From Chitinophagaceae bacterium (GTDB lineage: Bacteria > Bacteroidota > Bacteroidia > Chitinophagales > Chitinophagaceae): a DNA stretch of 19,215 nt. The notes under the pieces were generated by a model. The model saw nothing but the letters and a program-made list of their open reading frames with translations. It was not told where the DNA came from and did no database searches. Location of the stretch: contig JALNZE010000036.1 of the NCBI GenBank assembly GCA_023229465.1, positions 1-19,215 on the forward strand. Direction: 5' to 3'. Positions 8,369 to 16,856 of the stretch are shown piece after piece. The number at the start of each line of letters is the position of its first letter. The stretch's first letter is position 1. The position numbers and the translations under genes are program-made.

Positions 8369-9628
8369 ATGCTCACTGAAAAAAAAATTGGCGCCGCTTT
8401 CTTCCTGTTTTTTTCTTTATTGATTGTTACCTCCCTATCAGGGCAGGATACCACATCTGACGGGCTCCTTAGGGAAGCCAGAAAAGCAGCTTTCGACCAG
8501 AATGATTATCCTACAGCAAAAGCCTATTTATACAAGGCACTAAAGATCAGTCCTGATTATGCCGACATTAAAATATTTCTGGGCAGGATTTATAGCTGGT
8601 CCAAAGAGTATGACAGTGCCCGTTATTATTTTAATAACGTATTGAAAACAAAGCCGGACTATGAAGACGCTTCTTCCGCGCTGGCCGATCTGGAATACTG
8701 GAATGATGATTATCCAGAAGCATTACTGGTTACAGAGGCTGCTATAAAATACCATCCCGGGTCAGAAAATTTATGGGTTCGCAAAGCCAAAATATTAAAT
8801 ACCATGCGCAGGTACAAAGAGGCACAGGCGGCTGTGGAACAGGCGCTCAAATTAAACAGGAATAACAGCGAGGCCCGTTCTATGGCAAACAGGATCAAAG
8901 AATCTACTTCCAAAAACAAGATCGGTATCACGTATGATTATGTGTATTTTGATAAACAGTTCAGTGACCCATGGCACCTGGCCGGCGTCGACTATACAAG
9001 AACAACAGGCATTGGCTCTGTTACCGGCCGAATTAATTTCGCTAATCGTTTTAAAGAAAACGGTGTTCAATATGAGATAGATGCCTATCCCAGGATTTCA
9101 AAAACCTTTTACAGTTATATAAGTGCCGGCTATTCTGATAATGTAGGCGTTTTCCCCCAATGGCGCGGAGGATTTTCTTTATATGCCAATCTGCCAAAAA
9201 GTTTTGAAGGAGAACTGGGTTTGCGTTATCTGAAATTTTCCGGAGATCCCACATTAATTTATACCGCTTCTCTGGGTAAATACTATAAAAGCTGGTTGTT
9301 GAGTGGCCGAACCTATCTTACACCAAGCAATTTTACTAAAACAGTTTCTGCCTCTTATAGTCTTTCTGCACGATATTATTACGGTAGTGCCGATGATCTG
9401 ATTGGCGCCACCATTGGATATGGTATTTCTCCTGATGACCGGCTAAACGCTATACAACTGGATAATACACTCAGGCTGATATCCTATAAAGCGGGCATCG
9501 TTTTCAAACGTAAGATTGCGAAGTTCAGCGTTCTTACAATGGACGCAAGCTGGTATAACCAGGAATACCGTCCACAAACCAAGGGTAATCAATATCAAAT
9601 CAGCATCGGATGGCTTCAGCGTTTTTAA
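8369..9628 (+). CDS. YaiO-like outer membrane protein: TPR domain plus C-terminal beta-barrel
   Basis: Exported protein of 419 residues. A signal peptide (about 1-26, hydrophobic core AAFFLFFSLLIVTSLSG, likely cut near GQ/DT) precedes about four TPR repeats (about 30-180; for example YPTAKAYLYKALKISPDYAD and YKEAQAAVEQALKLNRNNSE). The rest (about 184-419) is aromatic-rich alternating strands ending in QISIGWLQRF. A C-terminal phenylalanine is the usual outer-membrane barrel signature. The barrel resembles the YaiO family. E. coli YaiO lacks the long TPR part. A periplasmic TPR domain on an outer-membrane barrel is the plan of PgaA and BcsC, the exporters of PNAG and cellulose. With a processive GT2 synthase encoded nearby, I infer a polysaccharide export role. 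The next gene overlaps its 3' end by 19 bases. Confidence 0.85.
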   Translation: MLTEKKIGAAFFLFFSLLIVTSLSGQDTTSDGLLREARKAAFDQNDYPTAKAYLYKALKISPDYADIKIFLGRIYSWSKEYDSARYYFNNVLKTKPDYEDASSALADLEYWNDDYPEALLVTEAAIKYHPGSENLWVRKAKILNTMRRYKEAQAAVEQALKLNRNNSEARSMANRIKESTSKNKIGITYDYVYFDKQFSDPWHLAGVDYTRTTGIGSVTGRINFANRFKENGVQYEIDAYPRISKTFYSYISAGYSDNVGVFPQWRGGFSLYANLPKSFEGELGLRYLKFSGDPTLIYTASLGKYYKSWLLSGRTYLTPSNFTKTVSASYSLSARYYYGSADDLIGATIGYGISPDDRLNAIQLDNTLRLISYKAGIVFKRKIAKFSVLTMDASWYNQEYRPQTKGNQYQISIGWLQRF

Positions 9629-10797
9629 AAATAAGTATTGGCTCCTTTCTCAGAGCCATTATTCTCATCCTGCTCCTGCTTCCCGTTTGGATGTTCATTA
9701 TTTGGCTATGTACAGACAAAAGAAAACTGGTAGTGGCCATAATTGATAAAACTGTTTTAACAAACAAAGGGCAGGAACATGTTTCATTTAACTGGGTATT
9801 GAACCAGGAAAAGTTTTCTAAAACAGAGACCGCCCTGTATGATCATAAAAATGATTATTTCGGTTTCTTTCCTCTTGCTAAAGAAAAATTTCAACTAAAA
9901 GGACTGGAGCGCTTCAATACCGCGCGACTGGACCAGTTGAGCATTGATGCTGATGCCGCTTATATTACAGACGCTTATGGCATTTATAAGAATGAGTGGT
10001 ACCAGGAGGGTGATGACAAAGAAAGATCTGGTACGGTATATGGGGGAATGAGCAGACAGGACCTCTATTTTTTACAACAAATGCGCGCTAACCATAAATT
10101 AATCATAACAGAATTCAATTGCCTCGCTTCACCAACATCACCTACGGTTCGCAGCGATTATGAAATTAGTTTCGGAATCAAATGGACGGGATGGATTGGT
10201 CGTTATTTTAATTCTTTCGATACAACTAAAAATAAGGAGCTTCCTTCATGGCTTGTAAAAAATTATAAAAACCAGCATAAGGGCGCCTGGCCATTTTTGA
10301 AAAGTGGTATTGCCTTTGTTAACTCAGATGACAGGGTGGTAATATTAGAAAACAAAAACCATTTACGAAAAGAACTTCCTTATCTGAATTCATCGGAGGA
10401 GGGTCAATATCATTATGGCTTACCAAAAAAAACCTTTTACTCCTTTTGGTTTGATATTATACAGCCAGATACTTCATTCAATCATGTTTTGGCTACATTT
10501 TCCATTGACGTAAATGAAAAGGGTAAAAAAGAATTGGCTAAATATGGTATACCCACTATTTTTCCCGCTATAACCGTACACATTAACAGGGATTATCGTT
10601 TCTTTTATTTTTCTGCAGATTTTGCCGACAACCCGGTTACATTAACCTCTTCTTATTTTAAAGGAACGCCTTATTTTAATTGGCTCATGTACAATAACAG
10701 AGAGCCTTTGGAAAGAAAGGCTTTTTTCTGGAAAATTTATCAACCACTTGTCACAACCATCCTGAATGATTACTATAAAACGCTGAAGCGCCCTTAA
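9610..10797 (+). CDS. membrane-anchored protein of unknown function in exopolysaccharide locus
   Basis: I do not recognise a named family. The 395-residue product has one N-terminal hydrophobic helix (about 12-34) with a positively charged residue run after it (DKRK), so the rest should be either periplasmic or an anchored cytoplasmic domain. The body starts with a beta-strand-like LVVAIIDKTV (40-49). It has motifs that look conserved: YDHKNDYFGFFP (77-88), ADAAYITDAYGIY (114-126), YGGMSRQD (144-151), ITEFNCLASPTSPTVRSDYE (166-185) and GWIGRYF (194-200). The alternating strand/helix pattern, with YGG and EFN..ASPT turns, resembles a class I glutamine-amidotransferase-like or DUF4350-like Rossmann fold, but no Cys-His-Glu triad can be assigned. 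It overlaps the barrel gene by 19 bases, so the two are probably translationally coupled. Its TAA is the reverse complement of the stop of the convergent GT2 fusion gene. Confidence 0.75.
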   Translation: MASAFLKISIGSFLRAIILILLLLPVWMFIIWLCTDKRKLVVAIIDKTVLTNKGQEHVSFNWVLNQEKFSKTETALYDHKNDYFGFFPLAKEKFQLKGLERFNTARLDQLSIDADAAYITDAYGIYKNEWYQEGDDKERSGTVYGGMSRQDLYFLQQMRANHKLIITEFNCLASPTSPTVRSDYEISFGIKWTGWIGRYFNSFDTTKNKELPSWLVKNYKNQHKGAWPFLKSGIAFVNSDDRVVILENKNHLRKELPYLNSSEEGQYHYGLPKKTFYSFWFDIIQPDTSFNHVLATFSIDVNEKGKKELAKYGIPTIFPAITVHINRDYRFFYFSADFADNPVTLTSSYFKGTPYFNWLMYNNREPLERKAFFWKIYQPLVTTILNDYYKTLKRP

Positions 10798-13700
10798 TGC
10801 CCTGTATATTTTCGAAGCAGGCTGTCTGGTGCCATTTTTAGTGTTGAAATAAAGAATTGATTTTTCTGTTTAAACCTGTTGAAGGCTGCCTTAAGCTCAT
10901 TAACTTTTGCTTCGTTGTTCTCTGGACTGAGGTCCATATTAGCATTGATCCTGTAAAGGCTATTTCCGTTTAAAAGATAATTACCCATCACAAAATCAAC
11001 GATTTCTGTCTTGGTTTGCATAATTGGGTATGCATGCACATTACGGAACAGCCTGTTTGTATCGAGACCGCTACCCATCCAACTAACCGTATCTGGCATT
11101 TGTAATCCATAACTTTTCTTAAGCCAGGCTGTGAGACTGGGTGTAATGTCGAAATGTGTTGAAATAGCGGAAAACCTGGCTCTTCTCACCAATAGGGGCG
11201 AATAAATTAATAATGGTACGTGGTAGCGATCTATTTTAGTACTCATAGGAATTTCAGGCATCCGGTGGTCGCCTGCTATCACGAAAACCGTATTGTTGAA
11301 ATCAGGTCTTTGTTTGTACTGATTTATGAAATCCTTCAATGCATCATCAACAAACAAAATGGATGCATATTGATTTCGATACTTTCTGTTCTGGCTTTTC
11401 GTTTCTTCAGAAAAACCAAGTTCGGCCATGCGTGTTTCCAGTTTAGCATAGTATCGCTCCTGCTCATTTATCAGAAATGGATTATGTGTTGAAACGGTCA
11501 GCACCACACTAAGCTGTGGTTGTGTTTGTTTGTTTTGGTTTGCCAGGAAATACCTGAATAATTCTTTGTCGCCATATCCCCAGGTAAACCCGTTTTGCGA
11601 TGGCATTTTTACAAAATCAGACGGAAAGCTTCTTTCGTCAAAGATAGATTCTGTGCCGCTATTCTTCAGATAGGTTTCCATATTATCAAAACGGGAATCA
11701 CCTCCATAATAAAAAGCGGTATTATACCCGTTTTGCTTCAGTAGATTTAGCAAAGAAAAGTGTTTGGGCATAGCATTACCTAATTCACTGAAACCATTCT
11801 TGGCAAAGGGAAGTGATCCGATAATAGAGGGCAATGCTGCAAATGTGCGGCCCCCCTCGCTTAAAAAATTTTCCCAATACAAACTATTTTCTGAAAGCGA
11901 ATCGATAAACGGTGTAAAATTGCCCAGGTATGCCCCCTTGTTCGTAAAGGCCCTTCCCAGGCCCTCAACCAGGATAATCACAATGTTGGGGGGGGTACTT
12001 GATTTGGAAAAGAAGGGTGATAAAACATCTTTTGTACTGTCTACCACATGAAGAAAAGGGTACTCCTTTTCTTCAACATAACGAAAAACAGATAAATTGG
12101 CATCCGCTGCGCTTATTGCAAAATCGCCGGAATAATTATTTGAATAAATATCCTGTTCTTCTTTTGTTGGGAAAAAATGCGTGTAGGATGCATTAAAAAA
12201 GTACCAGGATTTATTTACGGAAAGATTATTACTGTATTCCTGCCCTGGCATCCAACCGTATACCAACATTGGCCCATTCGTTACTGCAGCCAGGGTAAAT
12301 ATTGAGAAAAAACTAAATGTTATCCATCCATTGGCTTTTATCCGTTTAGGAAGAAGAGCGAAAGAGGTTATAATCAGTGCAACTAACAATACAAGCCCGA
12401 TCATCATAGATAGCTTTATGCCGCCGGATGCTCCGATAGTTTGCCTGATATCGACCCATGAATAGCCCCATAAATCGGCGCCAAGCGGAACAAGCGTACT
12501 AATAAAATATTGAGAAAGAGAAACCTGGATCAACAACATGAGAACAGAAACAATGATAAATGTCAGGTGTGCCAGTTTCTTATGCACTAAAAATAACAAA
12601 GCAAATAATAGATAACCCCAGGCGCTTATTTGTAAAAAATAGGCGATGTCTTTGATGAATCCGGTAAGAATTACCTTACCCAGTAACTTAGGTATTCCAT
12701 GTACAACTATTTCATATATCAGCTCGAAGGCTCTCATGCCTATTAATAATGCCAATAGTATCAGGGCACGACTTATATAATAGCTTAATGATTTTGAAAT
12801 AAGAGAAACCACCCTGCCAATAGCCGGAATCACCGTTCTTTCCATTACCCAAACCGTCTCCTCGTAGTGTTCTTCTGTTGGTAGATTTTGTGGGGCCGAC
12901 TTACCCGCAGAAGCCGGCTGTGGCGATCCTGGTTCAGGGATAAGAACGGGAACTGCCGTTTTTTTGGCGAAGCCCTGCCGGGTCATCTCCCCCCAGCCTT
13001 TTTTCTTATTGAGCAGATCCAGGTATCCCTTAATAGCGCTCCACACTACGAATGGATGATAATAAAACGGTTCTGTCATACCGGTTAATAGTAACCGGAA
13101 AATATCAACCCGCCTCTTATATTGATTGAAGCTTAATACTTCCATCAAAATAGCAAAAGAAGAATATAAATAACCAAAACAAATGATAAATAAAAAGAAA
13201 GTAAAGAAAAAGCTCCAATCTAAAAAACCTGTCCATGCAAAAATTACGAAAAAGATAAATCCTATAAATTCAATGATGGGCGCACATAGTTCGAAAAAAA
13301 ACCAGTAGGGATAGCTCAACATGCCGAGTACCCGATATTTAGGATTAAAAAACATCACTTTATGAAACATAAGTGTTTCATAGGTTCCGCGTATCCAGCG
13401 ATTACGCTGCCTGCCCAGTATTTGAAATGTAGATGGAACCTCCGTCCAGCATAATGGATCTGGTATATAGGTAACAATATAGTCTTCCTTCTTCTCCTCC
13501 ATATATCGCCGCATCCTTACAACCAGTTCCATGTCTTCTCCAACTGTTTTATGGTTATACCCACCAGACTTAATAGCAATATCCTTATCAAAAGCGCCAA
13601 AGGCGCCAGATATAAGCATCAGGCCATTCAAACGGCTCCATGCCATCCTTCCTAAAATAAATGCACGTATATATTCCAGTATCTGGATGCGGGGCAGGTA

Positions 13701-14384
13701 ATCATCCGCCAGCTTTACCTTAATTAAACGACCGTCTTCAATTACGCAGGAGTTCGCCACACGCACTACTCCCCCGGAAGCAATGACCCTTTTATCTGTT
13801 TGTTCTAAAAATGGTTTTACCATTTTTAGCAGCGCATCCTGCTCCAGTATACAATCAACATCAATACAAACAAGATAATTATTGGCCGATACATTGATCC
13901 CTACATTCAATGCATCCGCCTTACCACCATTTACTTTATCAACAACAATCAGTTTATGATTGATACTATTTTTACTCTTATAAATACCCCTGATCTCTTT
14001 TGCCGGAATCTGGAGATTTACAAATAATTCTACTTTCTCCAGATCATATGCATCAATTAATTTAGCCAGGGTATCGTCTTTGCTGCCATCATTGATAATA
14101 ATTACTTCAAGATTGGTATAGTAAATAGATAATAATGATCTTACATTTTCAACTATCGATTTACCCTCATTATAGGCGGGTGCAAGAATACTTACAGTGG
14201 GTGCATACACCGAAGCCGCCAATACACGGAAATCGGTAAAGCTGTTCTTCCTTAAATATTTTTGTGTTTCACCAATCGAGAATAAACCAATTAGCGTATA
14301 AGAAAGCAACAGCAAGACAGAATAAGTAAATACCCCATAGGTAAGAACGTCGAATAATATGTCAGCGGCTGTACCCCAGTTCAT
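10794..14384 (-). CDS. fusion of processive GT2 polysaccharide synthase and LtaS-like phosphoglycerol transferase/sulfatase
   Basis: Membrane protein of 1196 residues in two halves. Residues 1-460 are a PgaC/hyaluronan/cellulose-synthase-type GT2: TM at about 14-37, ILAPAYNEG (66-74), IINDGSKDDT (96-105), KADALN (155-160), DxD at 175-177 (DVD), catalytic-base motif GED (282-284), QRNRW (326-330), then several membrane helices (about 355-415). A Pro/Ala/Ser-rich linker follows (about 478-502). Residues 530-695 hold about five helices, and 798-1120 form an alkaline-phosphatase-superfamily domain like LtaS: metal E808 (ILVEGLG), probable nucleophile T847 (EGGRTFA), H967 (STHNPF), D1039/H1040 (AGDHR). 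All key residues look intact on both sides. I infer polymer synthesis with extrusion, plus transfer of a phospho-alcohol or hydrolysis of a phospho/sulfo-ester in the periplasm. Its ATG overlaps the stop of the HEAT gene (ATGA). Confidence 0.9.
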   Translation of the reverse strand: MNWGTAADILFDVLTYGVFTYSVLLLLSYTLIGLFSIGETQKYLRKNSFTDFRVLAASVYAPTVSILAPAYNEGKSIVENVRSLLSIYYTNLEVIIINDGSKDDTLAKLIDAYDLEKVELFVNLQIPAKEIRGIYKSKNSINHKLIVVDKVNGGKADALNVGINVSANNYLVCIDVDCILEQDALLKMVKPFLEQTDKRVIASGGVVRVANSCVIEDGRLIKVKLADDYLPRIQILEYIRAFILGRMAWSRLNGLMLISGAFGAFDKDIAIKSGGYNHKTVGEDMELVVRMRRYMEEKKEDYIVTYIPDPLCWTEVPSTFQILGRQRNRWIRGTYETLMFHKVMFFNPKYRVLGMLSYPYWFFFELCAPIIEFIGFIFFVIFAWTGFLDWSFFFTFFLFIICFGYLYSSFAILMEVLSFNQYKRRVDIFRLLLTGMTEPFYYHPFVVWSAIKGYLDLLNKKKGWGEMTRQGFAKKTAVPVLIPEPGSPQPASAGKSAPQNLPTEEHYEETVWVMERTVIPAIGRVVSLISKSLSYYISRALILLALLIGMRAFELIYEIVVHGIPKLLGKVILTGFIKDIAYFLQISAWGYLLFALLFLVHKKLAHLTFIIVSVLMLLIQVSLSQYFISTLVPLGADLWGYSWVDIRQTIGASGGIKLSMMIGLVLLVALIITSFALLPKRIKANGWITFSFFSIFTLAAVTNGPMLVYGWMPGQEYSNNLSVNKSWYFFNASYTHFFPTKEEQDIYSNNYSGDFAISAADANLSVFRYVEEKEYPFLHVVDSTKDVLSPFFSKSSTPPNIVIILVEGLGRAFTNKGAYLGNFTPFIDSLSENSLYWENFLSEGGRTFAALPSIIGSLPFAKNGFSELGNAMPKHFSLLNLLKQNGYNTAFYYGGDSRFDNMETYLKNSGTESIFDERSFPSDFVKMPSQNGFTWGYGDKELFRYFLANQNKQTQPQLSVVLTVSTHNPFLINEQERYYAKLETRMAELGFSEETKSQNRKYRNQYASILFVDDALKDFINQYKQRPDFNNTVFVIAGDHRMPEIPMSTKIDRYHVPLLIYSPLLVRRARFSAISTHFDITPSLTAWLKKSYGLQMPDTVSWMGSGLDTNRLFRNVHAYPIMQTKTEIVDFVMGNYLLNGNSLYRINANMDLSPENNEAKVNELKAAFNRFKQKNQFFISTLKMAPDSLLRKYTGH

Positions 14385-15526
14385 TTTACTGTTTTTACGT
14401 GCCTGTAGATTCTTTCATACGGCTCAGGTTGTTCCATTCCTCTTTTTTCCAGGATTCCCAATCCCTCATCAGAACATTCAGCCAATATAACCGCGGCTTT
14501 TAGTTTAATAGTATCGTTCGGATGATCCAGCAAATCTATCAGGAAATCCGTTTCTTTTCCTGTTGCAAGCGTACGCAATGCATCCAGAATAAATGCCTGG
14601 TTAACAAAAGGTTCCTCTTTAAAATACGCCAGCAATATAGCAGGTGTTTCCTCATCCTCTAAACGCAACAGTGTTTTGATAGCCTGTCTTCGAACAGAAT
14701 GATCCGTATGATCCAAACAGCCTACCACATAATCCCGTACCCCAAATTGCTGGTACTCATCCGCGAGCTTTAATGCAAAAATTACGACTGTGTCATTTTT
14801 TGACTGGAGCCATTTGGGAATATTTTCCGATAAGCCCTCTCTTTCATGATAAAGTTTTAATTGCTCCAGTAACTTCAACTGCTGCCATTCCGTTAAAGGA
14901 TAAGAAATAACATCAAGAAACCTGAGGCCAGCAAATCCGGCAAGGTTAATTACCCCGGTTTGTGCCTCCATACGTACAAACGCATTCTTACTGTTGGTAT
15001 TAGAATAGATCGTTTTTAATAAGTCTTTCTGATCCATCATATACAACTCCTGTATGCCCCTGGCTTTTATATACCATTTATCATTGGCCAGTTTTTGTAG
15101 TGATTGCTTTTTTAGTCCCAATTGAACATACAGCGCTACAATACTAGCCGAAACGGATCCGGAAAAATTTTTTTTACAGCGTATCAATTCATCAATCGCA
15201 TACTGCCGTGCCACTGAATTATTCAGAATCCTGAAAATCCTGCGTTCTATCACTGGCAGGTCGCCGGATTCTTCCATTAATATTTCAGAAATCAGTGGCT
15301 CCAGGTATTTTTGGATGCGTTTGGTATAAAAATATTTTCGCTTTTTATAAAAAAGAGAGAGATAAATGGCGAAAACAACCAAAACAATAGCAATAACCAT
15401 AACCTGAACAACCAACAACAAAAAGTCTGTGCTCATGTATTTGGCAATAGCCCTTGTAATGGCGTTATCGAGCAAGACAAATCCGGCTGAAATGGGTATG
15501 TTGAATAAATAGGACAATACGGTCAT
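14381..15526 (-). CDS. membrane-anchored HEAT-repeat protein
   Basis: Protein of 381 residues with one strong transmembrane helix (about 34-60) followed by a basic stretch (KKRKYFYTKR), which by the positive-inside rule places the long C-terminal part in the cytoplasm. From about 85 to 355 it is all alpha-helical with repeated HEAT-like units, clearest at 240-350: DTVVIFALKLADEYQ, HSVRRQAIKTLLRLED, FVNQAFILDALRTLA and DTIKLKAAVILAECSD. Such repeats bind other proteins. Its stop overlaps the start of the GT2 fusion gene by four bases (ATGA), so the pair is translationally coupled, which points to a stoichiometric partner of the synthase. The first ATG is used here. An internal Met31 just before the TM helix is a possible alternative. 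No enzymatic motif is seen. Confidence 0.85.
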   Translation of the reverse strand: MTVLSYLFNIPISAGFVLLDNAITRAIAKYMSTDFLLLVVQVMVIAIVLVVFAIYLSLFYKKRKYFYTKRIQKYLEPLISEILMEESGDLPVIERRIFRILNNSVARQYAIDELIRCKKNFSGSVSASIVALYVQLGLKKQSLQKLANDKWYIKARGIQELYMMDQKDLLKTIYSNTNSKNAFVRMEAQTGVINLAGFAGLRFLDVISYPLTEWQQLKLLEQLKLYHEREGLSENIPKWLQSKNDTVVIFALKLADEYQQFGVRDYVVGCLDHTDHSVRRQAIKTLLRLEDEETPAILLAYFKEEPFVNQAFILDALRTLATGKETDFLIDLLDHPNDTIKLKAAVILAECSDEGLGILEKRGMEQPEPYERIYRHVKTVK

Positions 15527-15563
15527 AGGTCAGAAAACGTGTATACAATTAACTCCTATGGGT

Positions 15564-15571
15564 TAAAGTTA
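15564..15571 (-). promoter_or_regulatory. possible -7 element for the HEAT-GT2 operon
   Basis: On the minus strand this reads TAACTTTA, seven of eight to TAnnTTTG, 37 bases before the HEAT gene ATG. No convincing -33 element is seen. Confidence 0.25.
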
Positions 15572-15664
15572 TATGAAACTGCGGTGCTAAAAATAGTTTT
15601 TATCACATTGGTTTAAGATTCGTTTCCTGTGCCCGAAAACACAAACATTATCAGAAAAAACATA

Positions 15665-15695
15665 TTTGATATGACTCATTTCTAAAGTAGGTTTG
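15665..15695 (+). promoter_or_regulatory. Bacteroidota-type promoter (TTTG-N19-TAGGTTTG) for the dehydrogenase operon
   Basis: TTTG at 15665-15668 and TAGGTTTG at 15688-15695 with a 19-base spacer fit the Bacteroidota sigma consensus exactly. The predicted transcript start is near 15701, upstream of both candidate dehydrogenase starts (15745 and 15781). This is the strongest promoter in the window and sits in the 218- to 254-base divergent gap between the two operons. The rest of that gap shows no gene or hairpin. Confidence 0.65.
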
Positions 15696-15780
15696 CAAAG
15701 GTTTTTCTGAATCATTACCTTACTGTATTATTCTGTTCCTTTTCATGATCAGACGTTCTATATCTGCTAAACAAACAAGT

Positions 15781-16854
15781 ATGCATTTTCGAAACTTTAA
15801 AATGGTAAGCTACGTGGTCTATGGCCGGGGCAGTTTTAACCAATTAGATGAAATTCTTGCCCTGCAAAGAAAAGAGGATACCCCAATGATCTTTCTGGTA
15901 GATCATTTTTTCAAAGATATGCCATTGGTGAACCGTATTCCTCTTCGCGGTAAAGACAAAATTATTTTTGTTGACGTAACCTTTGAACCCAAGACCAAAC
16001 AGGTAGATGCACTTGCGCAGGAATTAAAAGACGAATTTGGTGCCATCAGCGGTGTAATAGGCATCGGGGGTGGTTCCGCTATGGACCTTGCCAAAGCTGT
16101 TTCTTTAATGATGACCAACCCCGGATCATCCGCCGATTACCAGGGTTGGGATCTTGTGAAAAACCCCGGTGTATACAAAGCAGGTATTCCTACCTTAAGT
16201 GGTACGGGTGCCGAAGTAAGCCGAACAACCGTATTAACCGGCCCTACCCGGAAACTAGGTATGAACAGCGATTTCACACCCTTCGACCAGATCGTACTTG
16301 ACCCGGAGCTAACCAAAGGCGCCCCTGAAAACCAACGATTCTACACCGGCATGGACTGTTATATTCATTGCATTGAAAGTCTCGAAGGCACCTACCTGAA
16401 TGAATTCAGTAAAAGCTATGGAGAAAAAGCCTTACAGCTCTGCCAGAAAGTATTTGTCGATAAAAATCATTGGGATGATGCATGTGACGACCAGCTAATG
16501 ATGGCCTCCTATGCCGGTGGCATGAGCATTGCCTACTCGCAGGTGGGTGTGGCACACGCTGTGAGTTATGGATTGAGCTATTTACTGGGAACCCGGCACG
16601 GAATTGGAAACTGTATTGTAATGAACCATCTCGAAGAATATTATCCTGCCGGCGTGAAAGAATTTAAATATATGGTTGAAAAAAATAAAATAGACCTCCC
16701 CACAGGCATCTGTAAAGGATTAACCGATGAACAATTCGATACCATGATCAACGTATCGCTGGGCATGAAGCCTTTATGGGAAAACGCATTGGGTAAAGAC
16801 TGGGAGAAGATGATGACAAGAGAAAAACTGCGGGGGCTTTACGAAAAGCTATAA
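15781..16854 (+). CDS. kdnB: iron-containing alcohol dehydrogenase, probable 3-deoxy-manno-octulosonate 8-oxidase
   Basis: Group III metal-dependent alcohol dehydrogenase fold of 357 residues. Counting from M at 15781, the nucleotide-binding GIGGGSAMDLAK lies at 94-105 and the metal ligands D192 and H196 (MDCYIHCIES), H259 (VAHAVSYGL) and H273 (GTRHGIGN) are all present. The whole middle region (YQGWDLVKNPG, GIPTLSGTGAEVSRT, LGMNSDFTPFDQ, YTGMDCYIHCIESLEGTYLN) agrees with what I recall of Shewanella KdnB, which oxidises C8 of Kdo so that KdnA can aminate it to Kdo8N. That specific assignment comes from memory, not a search. No kdnA aminotransferase is in this window. An ATG at 15745 would add 12 residues (MIRRSISAKQTS). 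MHFRNFKMVSYVVYGRGSF looks like the natural N-terminus, though the good promoter at 15665-15695 permits either. Confidence 0.75.
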   Translation: MHFRNFKMVSYVVYGRGSFNQLDEILALQRKEDTPMIFLVDHFFKDMPLVNRIPLRGKDKIIFVDVTFEPKTKQVDALAQELKDEFGAISGVIGIGGGSAMDLAKAVSLMMTNPGSSADYQGWDLVKNPGVYKAGIPTLSGTGAEVSRTTVLTGPTRKLGMNSDFTPFDQIVLDPELTKGAPENQRFYTGMDCYIHCIESLEGTYLNEFSKSYGEKALQLCQKVFVDKNHWDDACDDQLMMASYAGGMSIAYSQVGVAHAVSYGLSYLLGTRHGIGNCIVMNHLEEYYPAGVKEFKYMVEKNKIDLPTGICKGLTDEQFDTMINVSLGMKPLWENALGKDWEKMMTREKLRGLYEKL

Positions 16855-16856
16855 TT

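Noticed and set aside
10794..14384. Long plus-strand frames opposite the GT2 fusion gene (for example 11220-11492 and 11764-12051)
   Set aside because: They lie wholly within an intact 1196-codon gene on the other strand and show no recognisable domains.
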